Positions 24,837 through 36,401 of a DNA stretch of 64,000 nt are shown one piece after another. The stretch is from Xylocopa sonorina (lineage: Eukaryota > Arthropoda > Insecta > Hymenoptera > Apidae). Below the pieces are notes generated by a model. That model was not told the origin of the DNA. It saw only the letters and a program-made list of their open reading frames with translations, and made no database searches. The translations under genes and the position numbers were made by a program. The DNA lies in contig NW_027490268.1 in assembly GCF_050948175.1 (NCBI RefSeq), positions 620,001 to 684,000 on the forward strand, in the 5' to 3' direction. Within the stretch, counting starts at the first letter, position 1. Each line of letters begins with the position of its first letter.

Positions 24837-27800
24837 GCATCTGCAAACGCTATGCCCTAGCAAGGAATAGTCGCATTTAAATTCTTTGAAGTGAATACGA
24901 GGTATACATGACACTTCGCAATGAATATTATATCTTATCATGAAACATAAATATGAGATGCGATATCGCGTTTTAAGAAACATTAGAACTCTATGGCCTC
25001 GATGCGGAGACATCTGCAAACGCAATTTCCTAGCATGGAAGTGTAGCACTTGCATTCTTTTGAAGTGAATACGAGGTATACATGACACTTCGCAATGAAT
25101 ATTATATCTTATCACAACACATATAGGTGAGATGCGATATCGCGATTTAAGTAGCATTAGAACTTTATTGCTACAATACGTAGACATTTGCAAACGCTAT
25201 TTCCTAGCAAGGAAGATTCGCATTTACATTCTTTGAAGTGAATACGAGGTGTACATGACACTTCGCAATGAGTGTTATATCTTATCACGAAACATATAAA
25301 TGAGATGCGACATCGCGTTTTAAGAAGCATTAGAGCTTTATTGCCTCGATGCGGAGACATCTGCAAACGCTAGTTCCTAGCATGGAAATGTCGCATTTAC
25401 ATTCATTTGAAGTGAATTCGAGGTTTACATAACACTTCGGAATGAATATTATAACTTATCAAGAAACATAGAAATGAGATGCGATATCGCGATCTAAGAA
25501 GCATTAGAACTCTATTGCTACGATACGCAGGCATTTGCAAACGCTATTTCCTTGCAAGGAATAGTTGCATTTACATTCGTTTGGAGTGAATACGAGGTAT
25601 ACATGACACTTCGCAATGAACATTATATCTTATCATGTAACATAAAAGTGAAATGCGATATCGCGTCTTAAGAAGCATTAGAACCCTATTGCCTCGATGC
25701 GGAATTATCTGCAAACGCTAGTTCCTAGCATGGAAATGACGCATTTACATTCATTTGAAGTGAATACGAGGTGTACATGACACTTCGCTATGAATATTAT
25801 ATCTAATCACGAAACATAGAAATGGGATCCGATATCGCGATTTAAGTAGCATTAGAGCTCTATTGCTACGATACGTACACATCTGAATACGGTATTTCCT
25901 AGCAAGCAATAGTCGCATTTACATTCTTTTGAAGTGAATTCGAGGTTTGCATGACACTTCGGAATGAGTATTATAACTTATCACGAAACATAGAAATGAG
26001 ATGCGATATCGCGATCTAAGAAGCATTAGAACTCTAAGGCTACGATACGTAGGCATCTGCAAACGCTATGCCCTAGCAAGGAATAGTCGCACTTACATTC
26101 TTTTGAAGTGAATACGAGGTATACATGACACTTCGCAATGAATATTATACCTTATCATGTAACATATAAATGAGATTCGATATCGTGATTTCAGTAGCAT
26201 TAGAAATCGATGGCCTCGATGCGGAGACATCTGCAAACGCTATTTCCTAGCATGGAAGTGTCGCTCTTACATTCTTTTGAAGTGAATACGCGGTATACAT
26301 GACACTTCGCAATGAATATTATATCTTATCATGAAACATAGAAGTGAGATGCGATATCGCGTTTTAAGAAGCATTAGAACTCTATTGCTACGATACGTAG
26401 GCATTTGCAAACGCTATTTCCTTGCAAGGAATAGTCGCATTTACATTCTTTTGAAGTGAATACGAGGTAAACATGACACTTCGCAATGAATATTATATCT
26501 TATCACGAAACATATAAATGAGATGCGATATCGCGATTTAAGTAGCATTAGAACTCTATTGCTACGATACGTACACATCTGAATACGCTATTTCCTAACA
26601 AGGAAGTGTCGCATTTACATTCGTTTGGAGTGAATACGAGGTGTAGATGGCACTTCGCAATGAACATTATATCTTATCATGTAATATAAAAGTGAAATGC
26701 GATATCGCGTCTTAAGAAGCATTAGAACCATACTGCCTCGATGCGGAGATGTCTGCAAACGCTATTTCCTAGCATGGAATTATCGCATTTACATTCTTTT
26801 GAAGTGAATTCGAGGTATACATGACACTTCGGATTGAATATTATAACTTATCACGAAACATAGAAATGAGATGCGATATCGCGATCTAAGAAGCATTAGA
26901 ACTCTATTGCTACGATACGTAGGCATCTGCAAACGCTATGCCCTAGCAAGGAATAGTCGCATTTACATTCTTTTGAAGTGAATACGAGGTATACATGACA
27001 CTTCGCAATGAATATTATATCTTATCACGAAACATAGAAGTGAGATGCGATATCGCGTTTTAAGAAGCATTAGAACTCTATTGCCTCGACGCGTAGACAT
27101 CTGCATACGCTCTTTCCTAGGATGGAAGTGTCGCATATACATTCTTTTGGAGAGAATACGAGGTGTACATGTCACTTCGCAATGAATATTACATCTTATC
27201 ACGAAACATATAAATGAGATTCGATATCGTGATTTAAGTAGCATTAGAACTCGATGGCCTCGATGCGGAGACATCTGCAAACGCTATTTCCTAGCATGGA
27301 AGTGTCGCTCTTACATTCTTTTGAAGTGAATACGCGGTATACATGACACTTCGCAATGAATATCATATCTTATCAGGAAACATATAAATGAGATGCGATA
27401 CCGCGATTTAAGTAACATTAGAAATCCATTGCTACGATACGTATATATCTTCAAACACTACATCCTAGCAAGCAATAGTCGCATTTACATTCTTTTGAAG
27501 TGAGTACGAGGTATACATGACACTTCGCAATGAATATTATATCTTATCACGAAACATATATATGAGATGCGATATCGTAATTTAAGTAGCATTAGAACTT
27601 TATTGCTACGATACGTAGACATCTGCAAACGCTATTTCCTAGCAAGCAATAGTCGCCTTTACATTCTTTTCAAGTGAACACGAGGTATACATAACACTTC
27701 GCAATCAATATTATATCTTATCATGAAACATAGAAGAGAGATGCGATATCGCGTTTTAAGAAGCATTAGAACTCTATGACCTCGGTGCGGAGACATCTGC

Positions 27801-29159
27801 AAACGCTATTTCCTAGCATGGAAGCGTCGCACTTACATTCTTTCGAAGTGAATACAAGGTATACATAACACTTCACAATGGATATTATATCTTATCATGA
27901 AACATAGAAATGAGATGCGATATCGCGATATAAGAAGCATTAGATCTCTATTGCTACGATACGTAGACATCTGCAAAAGCTACTTCCTAGGAAGGAAGTG
28001 TCACATTTACATTCTTTTTAAGAAAATACGAGGTATACATGACACTTCGCAATGAATATAATATCTTATCATGAAACATAGATGTGAGGTCCGGTATTGC
28101 GTTTTAAGAAGCATTAGTACTCTATTGCTACGATACGTAGACATATGCAAACGCTATTTCCTAGCAAGGAAGTGTCGCATTTACATTCTTTTCAAGTGAA
28201 TACGAGGAAATACATATCACTCCACAATGAATATTATAACTTATTACGAAATATAGAAATGAGATGCGATATTGCTACTTAAGAAACATTAGAACTCTAT
28301 TGCTTCGATTCGTAGACATCTGCAAACGCTATTTCCTAGCAAGGAAGTGTCGCATTTACATCCTTTTGAAGTGAATACGAGGTATACATGAGACACTTCG
28401 CAATGAATATTATATCTGATCATGAAACATAGAAGTGAGATGCGATATCGCGTTTTAAGAAGCATTAGAACCCTATTGCTTCGATACGTAGACATCTGCA
28501 AGCAATATTTCCTAGCTACGAAGTGTCGCATTTACATTCTTTTGAAGTGACTACGAGGTATACATAACAATCCAAAATGAATATTATACCTTATCACGAA
28601 ACATAGAAATGAGATTCGATATCGTGATTTAAGAAGCACTAGAACTCTATTGCTACGATACGTAGACATCTGCAAACAATATTTCCTAGCAAGGAAGTGT
28701 CGCACTTACATCCTTTTGAAGTGAATACGAGGTATACATAACACTCCACAGTGAATATTATATCTTATTACGAAACATAGGAATGAAATGCGACATCTCG
28801 TTTTAAGAAGCATCAGAACTCTATTGCTAATATGCGTAGACATCTGCAAACTCTATTTCCTAGCAAGGAAGTGTCGCACTTACATTCCATTGAAGTGAAT
28901 ACGAGGTATACATGACACTTCGCAATGTATATTTTATCTCATCATGAAACATAGAAATGAGATGCGATATCGCGTTTTGAGAAGCATTAGAACTCTATTG
29001 CTACGATACGTAGACATCTGCAAACTCTATTTCCTAGCATGGAAGTGTCGCATTTACATCCTTTTGAAGTGAATACGAGGTATACATGACACTTCGCAAT
29101 GTATATTATATCTTATCATGAGACATAGAAATGAGATGCGATATCGCGTTTTAAGAAAC

Positions 29160-31130
29160 ATTAGAACTCTATTGCTTCGATACGTAGACATCTGGAAACG
29201 TAATTTCCTAGAAAGGAAGTGTCGCATTTACATTCTCTTGAGAGGAATACGATGAATACATGACACTTCGCAATGAATATTATATCTTATGATGAAACAT
29301 AGAAATGAGATGCGATATGGCGTTTCAAGAAGCATTAGAGCTCTATTTCTTCGATACGTAGATATCTGCAAACCTTATTTCCTAGCAAGGAAGTGTCGCA
29401 TTTACATTGTTTTGAGGTGAATACGAGGTATCACGTCCGGTGAGACTATTTTCCGTTGCTCCGGAGGCTTTACGACACGAGCCTATTTTTCGGTAATTCG
29501 GTCCGCGGGAACGCGTTAAGACCAGGTCCGACAATTTCGGCTGACGCGACACTGGCGTAAACACTCGCGATAATAAGGGAATGACCCTACCTTTCGATGA
29601 TTTCTCTCTCGATTTGTACGTAGAAACGGCGTGGGAGATCTTTCGCCGGGATCGTAGCGGATTTCGTTCTGTTGGCTGCTACGGAAATCTCGATCAGTCG
29701 TCAGCGAAGAGGAGGACGGCGGTCGGAATTCAGCGATGATGCTGAATGTGGCAGAATCGGCGTGATGCGACGTGGTGTCTGGATCGGAAGCGTCGACGGT
29801 CGCTTCGGAAAGCGGCGTCTGGGCTGGTGCGAAGGCAGGTCGCTGGTATACGAGGACTCTCGGAACGCCCTCCAAATATTCACGCACATGTGATCGTATG
29901 AAATTCTTCCTACTCGCACGTCGCCTTCTTCGCAAACCGGAAGCACGATTCTTTCACCAGGTTTTTCTGTAGTTTCGACTAAGATCTGAAGGATAAGCGG
30001 CGGTCTCAACCTCACATAGCCGATTTCTATACTCCTTCAATTTGATGAAGATCAATCCCAGTTGTATGGAAGAACCCGTGGAAGAATTCGTAGTTAAATG
30101 TAATGTTAAAAGTAGAACTAGTATTATAAACACTTGATAAAATTAATGGATATGGAAATAGTAGACTTGCTAAAAGAACTTGTACTTGGATATAGTAACA
30201 GTAAAAATAAAATATATTCTAGGTTTAAAGTATACAAGAACTGGAATTATTCTAAGTCTAAGACTAAGTTAAAATGGAAATAGAAATACGATGCCTGAAC
30301 CCCACATTGAGGTGGCTAACGATCTAGAACTAGAGGTTTCGACTCCTTGGTAGGATATCTCGAGTCAGAGTGTGTGCTCTGGAGACGCGTCTCTGACCTC
30401 CTCGTTTCGCGGGGCGCTACGGTCGCGGACGCTCGAAGCGGAGAGCGCGCCGTCCAGCGAGTGGGGACCCGCGGCGCGTGGTGGGGCTAGCGGCGCATGC
30501 CGCTGGCCGGACGCATCTTACTTAGTGTAACTTAGATCTAGGAATTCTTATATATGCGTCATGATATGGTATGTATGTCCTAGCTTAGAAGTAATATATA
30601 GGTTCTAGCAGATCCTGATCCCGGAATTGGAAAATACCCCATTCAGGTGATGGGCTGCGGCTACGTCTTCCTGCAGGACGGAATCCTCGGTGCGAGGGAG
30701 ATAGGGCTGCCCGTCCTTGGTGCGGACGGTACGTGCCGACACTGGTGCCCGGTACGAGCGAAACAGGTATACTCGGCGGTGCGAGTGAGGCAGCGGAACT
30801 CGGTGTGAGTGAGCGCGTGCAGGTATGCGCGCGCGAACACTTCCAGTTGCTGGTTCTGCAGGCGAGTTTGGCTGGTTGCATGCGTCCTGGGGTTGATGTT
30901 GGGGGGTGCGAGGAGGTTGATGGGTGGCAGGCGGTACGCCTGACGTCACAAAATGCGACACTTCCTTTCTAGGAAATTACGTCCCCAGATATCTGTATCG
31001 AAGCTATAGAGTTCTAATTCTCCTTAAAACGCGATATCGCACCTCATTTCTATGTCTCATGATAAGATATAATATTCATTGCGAGGTGTTATGTATACCT
31101 CGTCTACACTTCAAATGAATGTAAATGCGA
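29160..31130. repeat. Large inverted repeat, left arm (island B plus satellite flanks)
   Basis: This stretch is the reverse complement of about 57790-59850. The match covers island B and also continues about 270 bp into the left satellite and 180 bp into the right satellite, with private variants preserved (for example CGATATGGCGTTTCAAGAAG, CAAACCTTATTTCC, CTCTTGAGAGGAATACGATG). Beyond these points the units match no better than any two monomers. Confidence 0.85.
29431..30950 (-). mobile_element. Island B: 1.5-kb non-satellite insert at a satellite orientation switch
   Basis: Satellite on its left reads + and on its right reads minus, and the insert separates them cleanly. On the minus strand it starts TGTGACGTCAGG and ends GGACGTGA, a short imperfect terminal inverted repeat. 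The start matches that of the LTR at 1283, including a TGACGTCA palindrome, so it may be a retroelement fragment. Three zones follow on the minus strand: a C-rich, low-complexity part with repeated CTCACTCGCACC words; a CpG-dense block (30400-30540) beside an AT-rich stretch (30060-30290); and a part with overlapping open frames (29516-30015). One frame, with a RIVLPVCEEGDVRVGRISYD peptide, looks coding-like but carries a stop in the other copy. No protein family is recognised. Calling it a mobile element is an inference from its sharp ends and two copies. Confidence 0.5.
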
Positions 31131-33639
31131 CACTTCCTTGCTAGGATATAGCGTTTGCAGATGTTTACGTGTCGAAGCAATAGAGTTATAATACTTCTTA
31201 GAACGGGATATCGCATCTCACTTCAATGTTTCATGATAAGATATAATATTCATTGTGCAGTGTTACGTATACATCACGTACAATTCAAATGTATGTAAAT
31301 GCGACACTTTCGTGCTAGGAAGTAGAGTTTGCAGATATCTAGGTATCGAAGCAATGAAGTTCTAACGCATCTTAAAACGAGATATCGCAACTCATTTCTA
31401 TGTTTCATGATGAGATATAATATTCATTGCGGAGTGTCATGTATACCTCGTATTCACTTCGGAAGAATGTAAATGCGACACATCGTTGCTAGGAAATATC
31501 GTCTGCAGAGGTCTACGTATCGTAGCAATAGGGTTCTAGTGCTTCTTAAATCAAGATATCGCATCTCATTTCTATGTTTCATGATAAGATATAATATTAA
31601 TTGCGAAGTGTTATTTATTCTTCGTCTACGCTTCAAATGATTGTAAATGTGACACATCCCTTCTACGAAAAGGCGTTTGCAGATGCCTCCGTATCGAAGC
31701 AATAGAAATCTAATGTTTCTTAAAACGCGATATCGCATCTCATTTCTATGTTTCAAGATAAGATATAATATTCATTGTGGAGTGTTATGTATTCTTCGTG
31801 TTCACTTCAAAAGAATGTAAATGCGACACTTCCTTGCTAGGAAATTGCGATTCCAGAGTTCTATGTATGGTAGCAATAGGGTTCCAGTGCTTCTTATATC
31901 ACGATGTCGCATCTCATTTCTATGTTTCATGATAAGATTTAATATTAATTGCGAAGTGTTATGTATTCTTCGTCTACGCTTCAAATGAATGTAAATGCGA
32001 CACATCCTTTCTAGGAAAAAGCGTTTGCAGATGTCTCCGTATCGAAGCAATAGAATTCAAATGCTTCTTAAAACGCGATATCGCATCTCATTTTTATGTT
32101 TCATGTTAAGGAATAATATTCGTTGTGGAGTGTTATGTATACCTCGTATTCAATTCAAAGAATGTAAATGCGACACTTCCTTGCTAGGATATAGCGTTTG
32201 CAGATGTCTACGTATCGAAGCAAAAGCGTTCTAGTGCTTCTTCAAACGAGATATTGCGTCTCTTTTCTATGTTTCATGATAAGATATAATATTCGTTGCG
32301 AAGTGCTATGTACTCCTCGCCTACACTTCCAATGAATGTAAATGCAACACTTCGTTGCTAGGAAATAGCGATTGCAGATGTTTACGTATCGAAGCAATAG
32401 AGTTCTAATGCTTCGCAAACCCCATATCGCACCTCATTTCTATGTTTCACGATAAGATGTAATATTCATTGTGCAGAGTTACGTATACCTCGTATTCACC
32501 ACAAAGGAATGTAAATGCGACACTTCCATGCTGGGAAGTAGCGTTTCCAGATATCTAGGTATTGTAGCAGTAAAGTACAAATGCTTCTTATATCGCGATA
32601 TCGCATCTCATTTCTATGTTTCATGATAAGATATAATATTCATTGCGAAGTGTCATGTATACCTCGCATACACTTCAAATGAATGTAAATGCGACACTTC
32701 CTCTCTAGGAAATAGCGTTCTCAGATGTCTACGTATCGAAGCAATAGAGTTCTAATGCTTCTCAAAACGCGATATCGCATCTCATTTCTATTGATTCATG
32801 ATAAGACATAATATTCATTGCGAAGTGTCATGTATACCTCGTATTCACTCCAATCGAATGTAAATGCGACACTTCCATGCTAGGAAATAGCGTCTGCAGC
32901 TGTCTACGCGTCGAGGCAATAGAGTTGTAATGCTTCTTAAAACGCGATATCGCATCTCACTTCTACGTTTCATGATAAAATATAATATTCATGGCGAAGT
33001 GTCATGTATACCTCGTATTCCCTCCAAACGAATGTAAATGCGACACTTCCTTGCTAGGAAATGGCGTATTCAGATGCCTACGTATCGTAGCAATAGAGTT
33101 CCAATGCTACTTAAATCGCGATATTGCATCTCACTTATATGTTTCGTGATAAGATATAATATTCATCGCGATGTGTCATGTATACCTCGTATTCACTTCA
33201 AAAGAATGTAAATGCGACACTTCCATGCTAGGGAATAGCGTCTGCAGATGTCTACGCGTCGAGGCAATAGAGTTCTCATGCTTCTTAAAACGCGATATCG
33301 CATGTCAATTCTATGGTTCATTATAAGATATAATATTCATTGCGAAGTGTCATGTATACCTCGTATTCACATCAAAAGAATGTAAATGCGACTATTCCTT
33401 GCTAGGGCATAGCGTTTGCAGATGCCTACGTGTCGTAGCAATAGATTTCTAATGCTTCTTAGATCGCGATATCGCATCGCATTTCTATCTTTCGTGATAT
33501 GTTATAATATTCATTCCGAAGTGTCATGTAAACCTCGTATTAACTTCAAAAGAATGAAAATGCGACTATTCCTTGCTAGGAAATAGCATTTGCAGATGTC
33601 TACGTATCGTAGCAATAGAGTTCTAATGCTTCTCAAAAC

Positions 33640-34220
33640 GCGATATCGCATCACATTTCTATGCTTCATGATAAGATATAATATTCATTGCGAAGTGTCA
33701 TGTATACCTCGTATTCCCTCCAAACGAATGTAAGTGCGACACTTCCTTGCTAGGAAATGGCGTATTCAGATGTCTACGTATCGTAGCAATAGAGTTCTAA
33801 TGCTACTTAAATCGCGATATCGCATCTCCTTTATATGTTTCGTGATAAGATATAATATTCATCGCGAAGTGTCAGGTATACCTCGTATTCACTTCAAATT
33901 AATGTAAATGCGACACTTCCATGCTAGGAAATAGCGTTTGCAGATGTCTATGTATATTAGCAATAGAGTTCTAATGCTTCTTAAAACGCGATATCGAACC
34001 TCAATTCTATGTTTGATTATAAGATATAATATTCATTGCGAAGTGTCATGTATACCCCGTATTCACATCAAAAGAATGTAAGTGCGACACTTCCATGCCA
34101 GGAAATAGCGTATTCAGATGTCCGCGTATCGTAGCAATAGTGTTCTAATGCTACTTAAATCGCGATATGGCAACGCATTTCTACGTTTCGTGATAAGATA
34201 TAATATTCATTGCGAAGTGT
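33640..34220 (-). repeat. Segmental duplicate, partner of 43142-43720
   Basis: The variant series CATCACATTTCTATGCTTCA, ATCGCATCTCCTTTATATG, TGTATATTAGCAATAG and GGCAACGCATTTCTACG repeats at an offset of 9502 bases. A neighbouring pair (near 32791 and 42989, sharing CTATTGATTCATG) has an offset of 10198. It differs by 696, so the second copy lacks exactly four monomers here. Confidence 0.75.
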
Positions 34221-36401
34221 CATATACACCTCGTACACACATCAAAAGGATGTAAATGCCGCACTCCCATGCTAGGAAATAGCGTCTGCAGATGTCTACG
34301 CGTCGAGGCAATATAGTTCTAATGCTTCTCAAAACGCGATATCGCATCTCATTTCTATGTTTCCTGATAAGATATAATATTCATTGCGAAGTGTCATGTA
34401 CACCTCGTATTCACTTCAAAAGAAAGTAAATGCGACACTTCCATGCTAGGAAATAGCGTCTGCAGATGTCTACGCGTCGAGGCAATAGAGTTCTAATGCT
34501 TCTTAAAACGCGAGATCGCATCTCACTCCTATGTTTCATGATAAGATATAATATTCATTGCGAAGTGTCATGTATACCTCGTATTCCCTCCAAACGAATG
34601 TAAATGCGACACTTCCTTGCTAGGAAATGGCGTATTCAGATGTCTACGTATCGTAGCAATAGAGTTCTAATGCTACTTAAATCGCGTTATCGCATCTCAT
34701 TTATATGTCTCGTGATAAGATATAATATTCATTGCGAAGTGTCATGTATACCTCGTATTCACATCAAAAGAATGTAAATGCGACTATTCCTTGCTAGGGC
34801 ATAACGTTTGCAGATGCCTACGTATCGTAGCAATAGAGTTCTAATGCTTCTTAGATCGCGATATGGCATCTCATTACTATGTTTCGTGATAAGTTATAAT
34901 ATTCATTCCGAAGTGTCATGTAAACCTCGAATTCACTTCAAAAGAATGTAAATGCGACACTTCCTTGCTAGGATATAGCGTTTGCAGATGTCTACGTATC
35001 GAAGCAAAAGCGTTCTAGTGCTTCTTCAAACGAGATATTGCGTCTCTTTTCTATGTTTCATGATAAGATATAATATTCGTTGCGAAGTGCTATGTACTCC
35101 TCGCCTACACTTCCAATGAATGTAAATGCAACACTTCGTTGCTAGGAAATAGCGATTGCAGATGTTTACGTATCGAAGCAATAGAGTTCTAATGCTTCTC
35201 AAACCCCATATCGCACCTCATTTCTATGTTTCACGATAAGATGTAATATTCATTGTGCAGAGTTACGTATACCTCGTATTCACCACAAAGGAATGTAAAT
35301 GCGACACTTCCATGCTGGGAAGTAGCGTTTCCAGATATCTAGGTATTGTAGCAGTAAAGTACAAATGCTTCTTATATTGCGATATCGCATCTCATTTCTA
35401 TGTTTCATGATAAGATATAATATTCATTGAGGAGTGGCATGTATACCTCGTCTACACTTGCAGTGAATGTAAATGCGACACTTCCGTGCTAGGAAATAGC
35501 TCTTCCAGTTGTCTGGGTACAGAAAGAATAGTGTTCTAATACTACTTAAAACGCGATATCGCATCTCACTTCTCTGTTTCATGATAACCCATAACATTCA
35601 TTGCGAAGTGCTATGTATTCCTCGTCTTGCACTTCAGATGAAAGTAAATGCCACACTTCCTTTCTAGGAAATAGCGTTGACAGATATCTACGTATCGAAG
35701 AAATAGGGTTCAAATGCTTCTTAAAACGGATTGAATGTAAATGTTACATTTCATTTCTAGGAAACTACGTTTCCAGATGTCAAAATAACGTAGCAATAGA
35801 GTTCTAATGCCTCTTATAACGAGATATCACAACTCACTTCTATGTTTCATGGTAAGATATAATATTCATTGCGAAGTGTCATGTATACCTCGCATACACT
35901 TCAAATGAATGTAAATGCGACACTTCCTCTCTAGGAAATAGCGTTCTCAGATGTCTACGTATCGAAGCAATAGAGTTCTAATGCTTCTCAAAACGCGAGA
36001 TCGCATCTCATTTCTATGATTCATGATAAGACATAATATTCATTGCAAAGTGTCATGTATACCTCGTATTCACTCCAATCGAATGTAAATGCGACACTTC
36101 CATGCTAGGAAATAACGTCTGCAGATGTCTGCGCGTCGAGGCAATAGAGTTCTAATGCTTCTTAAAACGCGATATCGCATGTCAATTCTATGTTTCATGA
36201 TAAGATATAATATTCATTGCGAAGTGTCATGTATACCTCGTATTCCATTCAAACGAATGTAAATGCGACACTTCCTTCCTAGGAAATGGCGTGTTCAGAT
36301 GCCTACGTATCGTAGCAATAGAGATCTAATGCTACTTAAATCGCGATATCGCATCTCATTTGTATGTTTCGTGATAAGATATAATATTCATTGCGAAGTG
36401 T
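34221..36401 (-). repeat. 2181-bp higher-order repeat, unit 1
   Basis: The unit is marked by the private variant CATATACACCTCGTACACAC at its start. It contains twelve full monomers plus one truncated 93-bp monomer: near 35728-35732 an 81-bp deletion joins TTAAAACG to GAATGTAAATG. The phase chosen for the unit is arbitrary. Confidence 0.9.

Larger units (their letters stand above)
3470..29430 (+). repeat. Satellite array A, 174-bp monomer, + orientation
   Basis: Head-to-tail tandem repeats, about 149 monomers. In this orientation a unit reads, in order, AGAAGCATTAGAACTCTATT, GCTACGATACGTAGACATCT, GCAAACGCTATTTCCTAGC, GTCGCATTTACATTCTTTTG, AGTGAATACGAGGTATACAT, GACACTTCGCAATGAATATT, ATCTTATCATGAAACATAG and GAGATGCGATATCGCGTTTT. 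The 174-bp period is fixed by duplications and deletions that are exact multiples of it. Each unit has a 10-bp palindrome GCGATATCGC, a TACGTA or variant, GTATAC, and the dyad TTCCTAGCAAGGAA. Two main variants differ at the TACGATACGTAG site (TACGATACGTAG versus CTCGATGCGGAG). I did not recognise a named satellite family. Confidence 0.97.

Noticed and set aside
4427..29400. Many open frames of 60-127 codons in the arrays (both strands)
   Set aside because: All lie inside satellite monomers, share the same 58-residue period and start or stop wherever a monomer variant allows. They are by-products of a monomer length divisible by three.
30585..30961. Pro/Ala/Arg-rich frames in the island (98-118 codons, and partner at 57966-58375)
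   Set aside because: Several frames of the same CG-rich, internally repetitive DNA are open at once. The longest begin inside satellite sequence, and indels between the two islands disrupt them.
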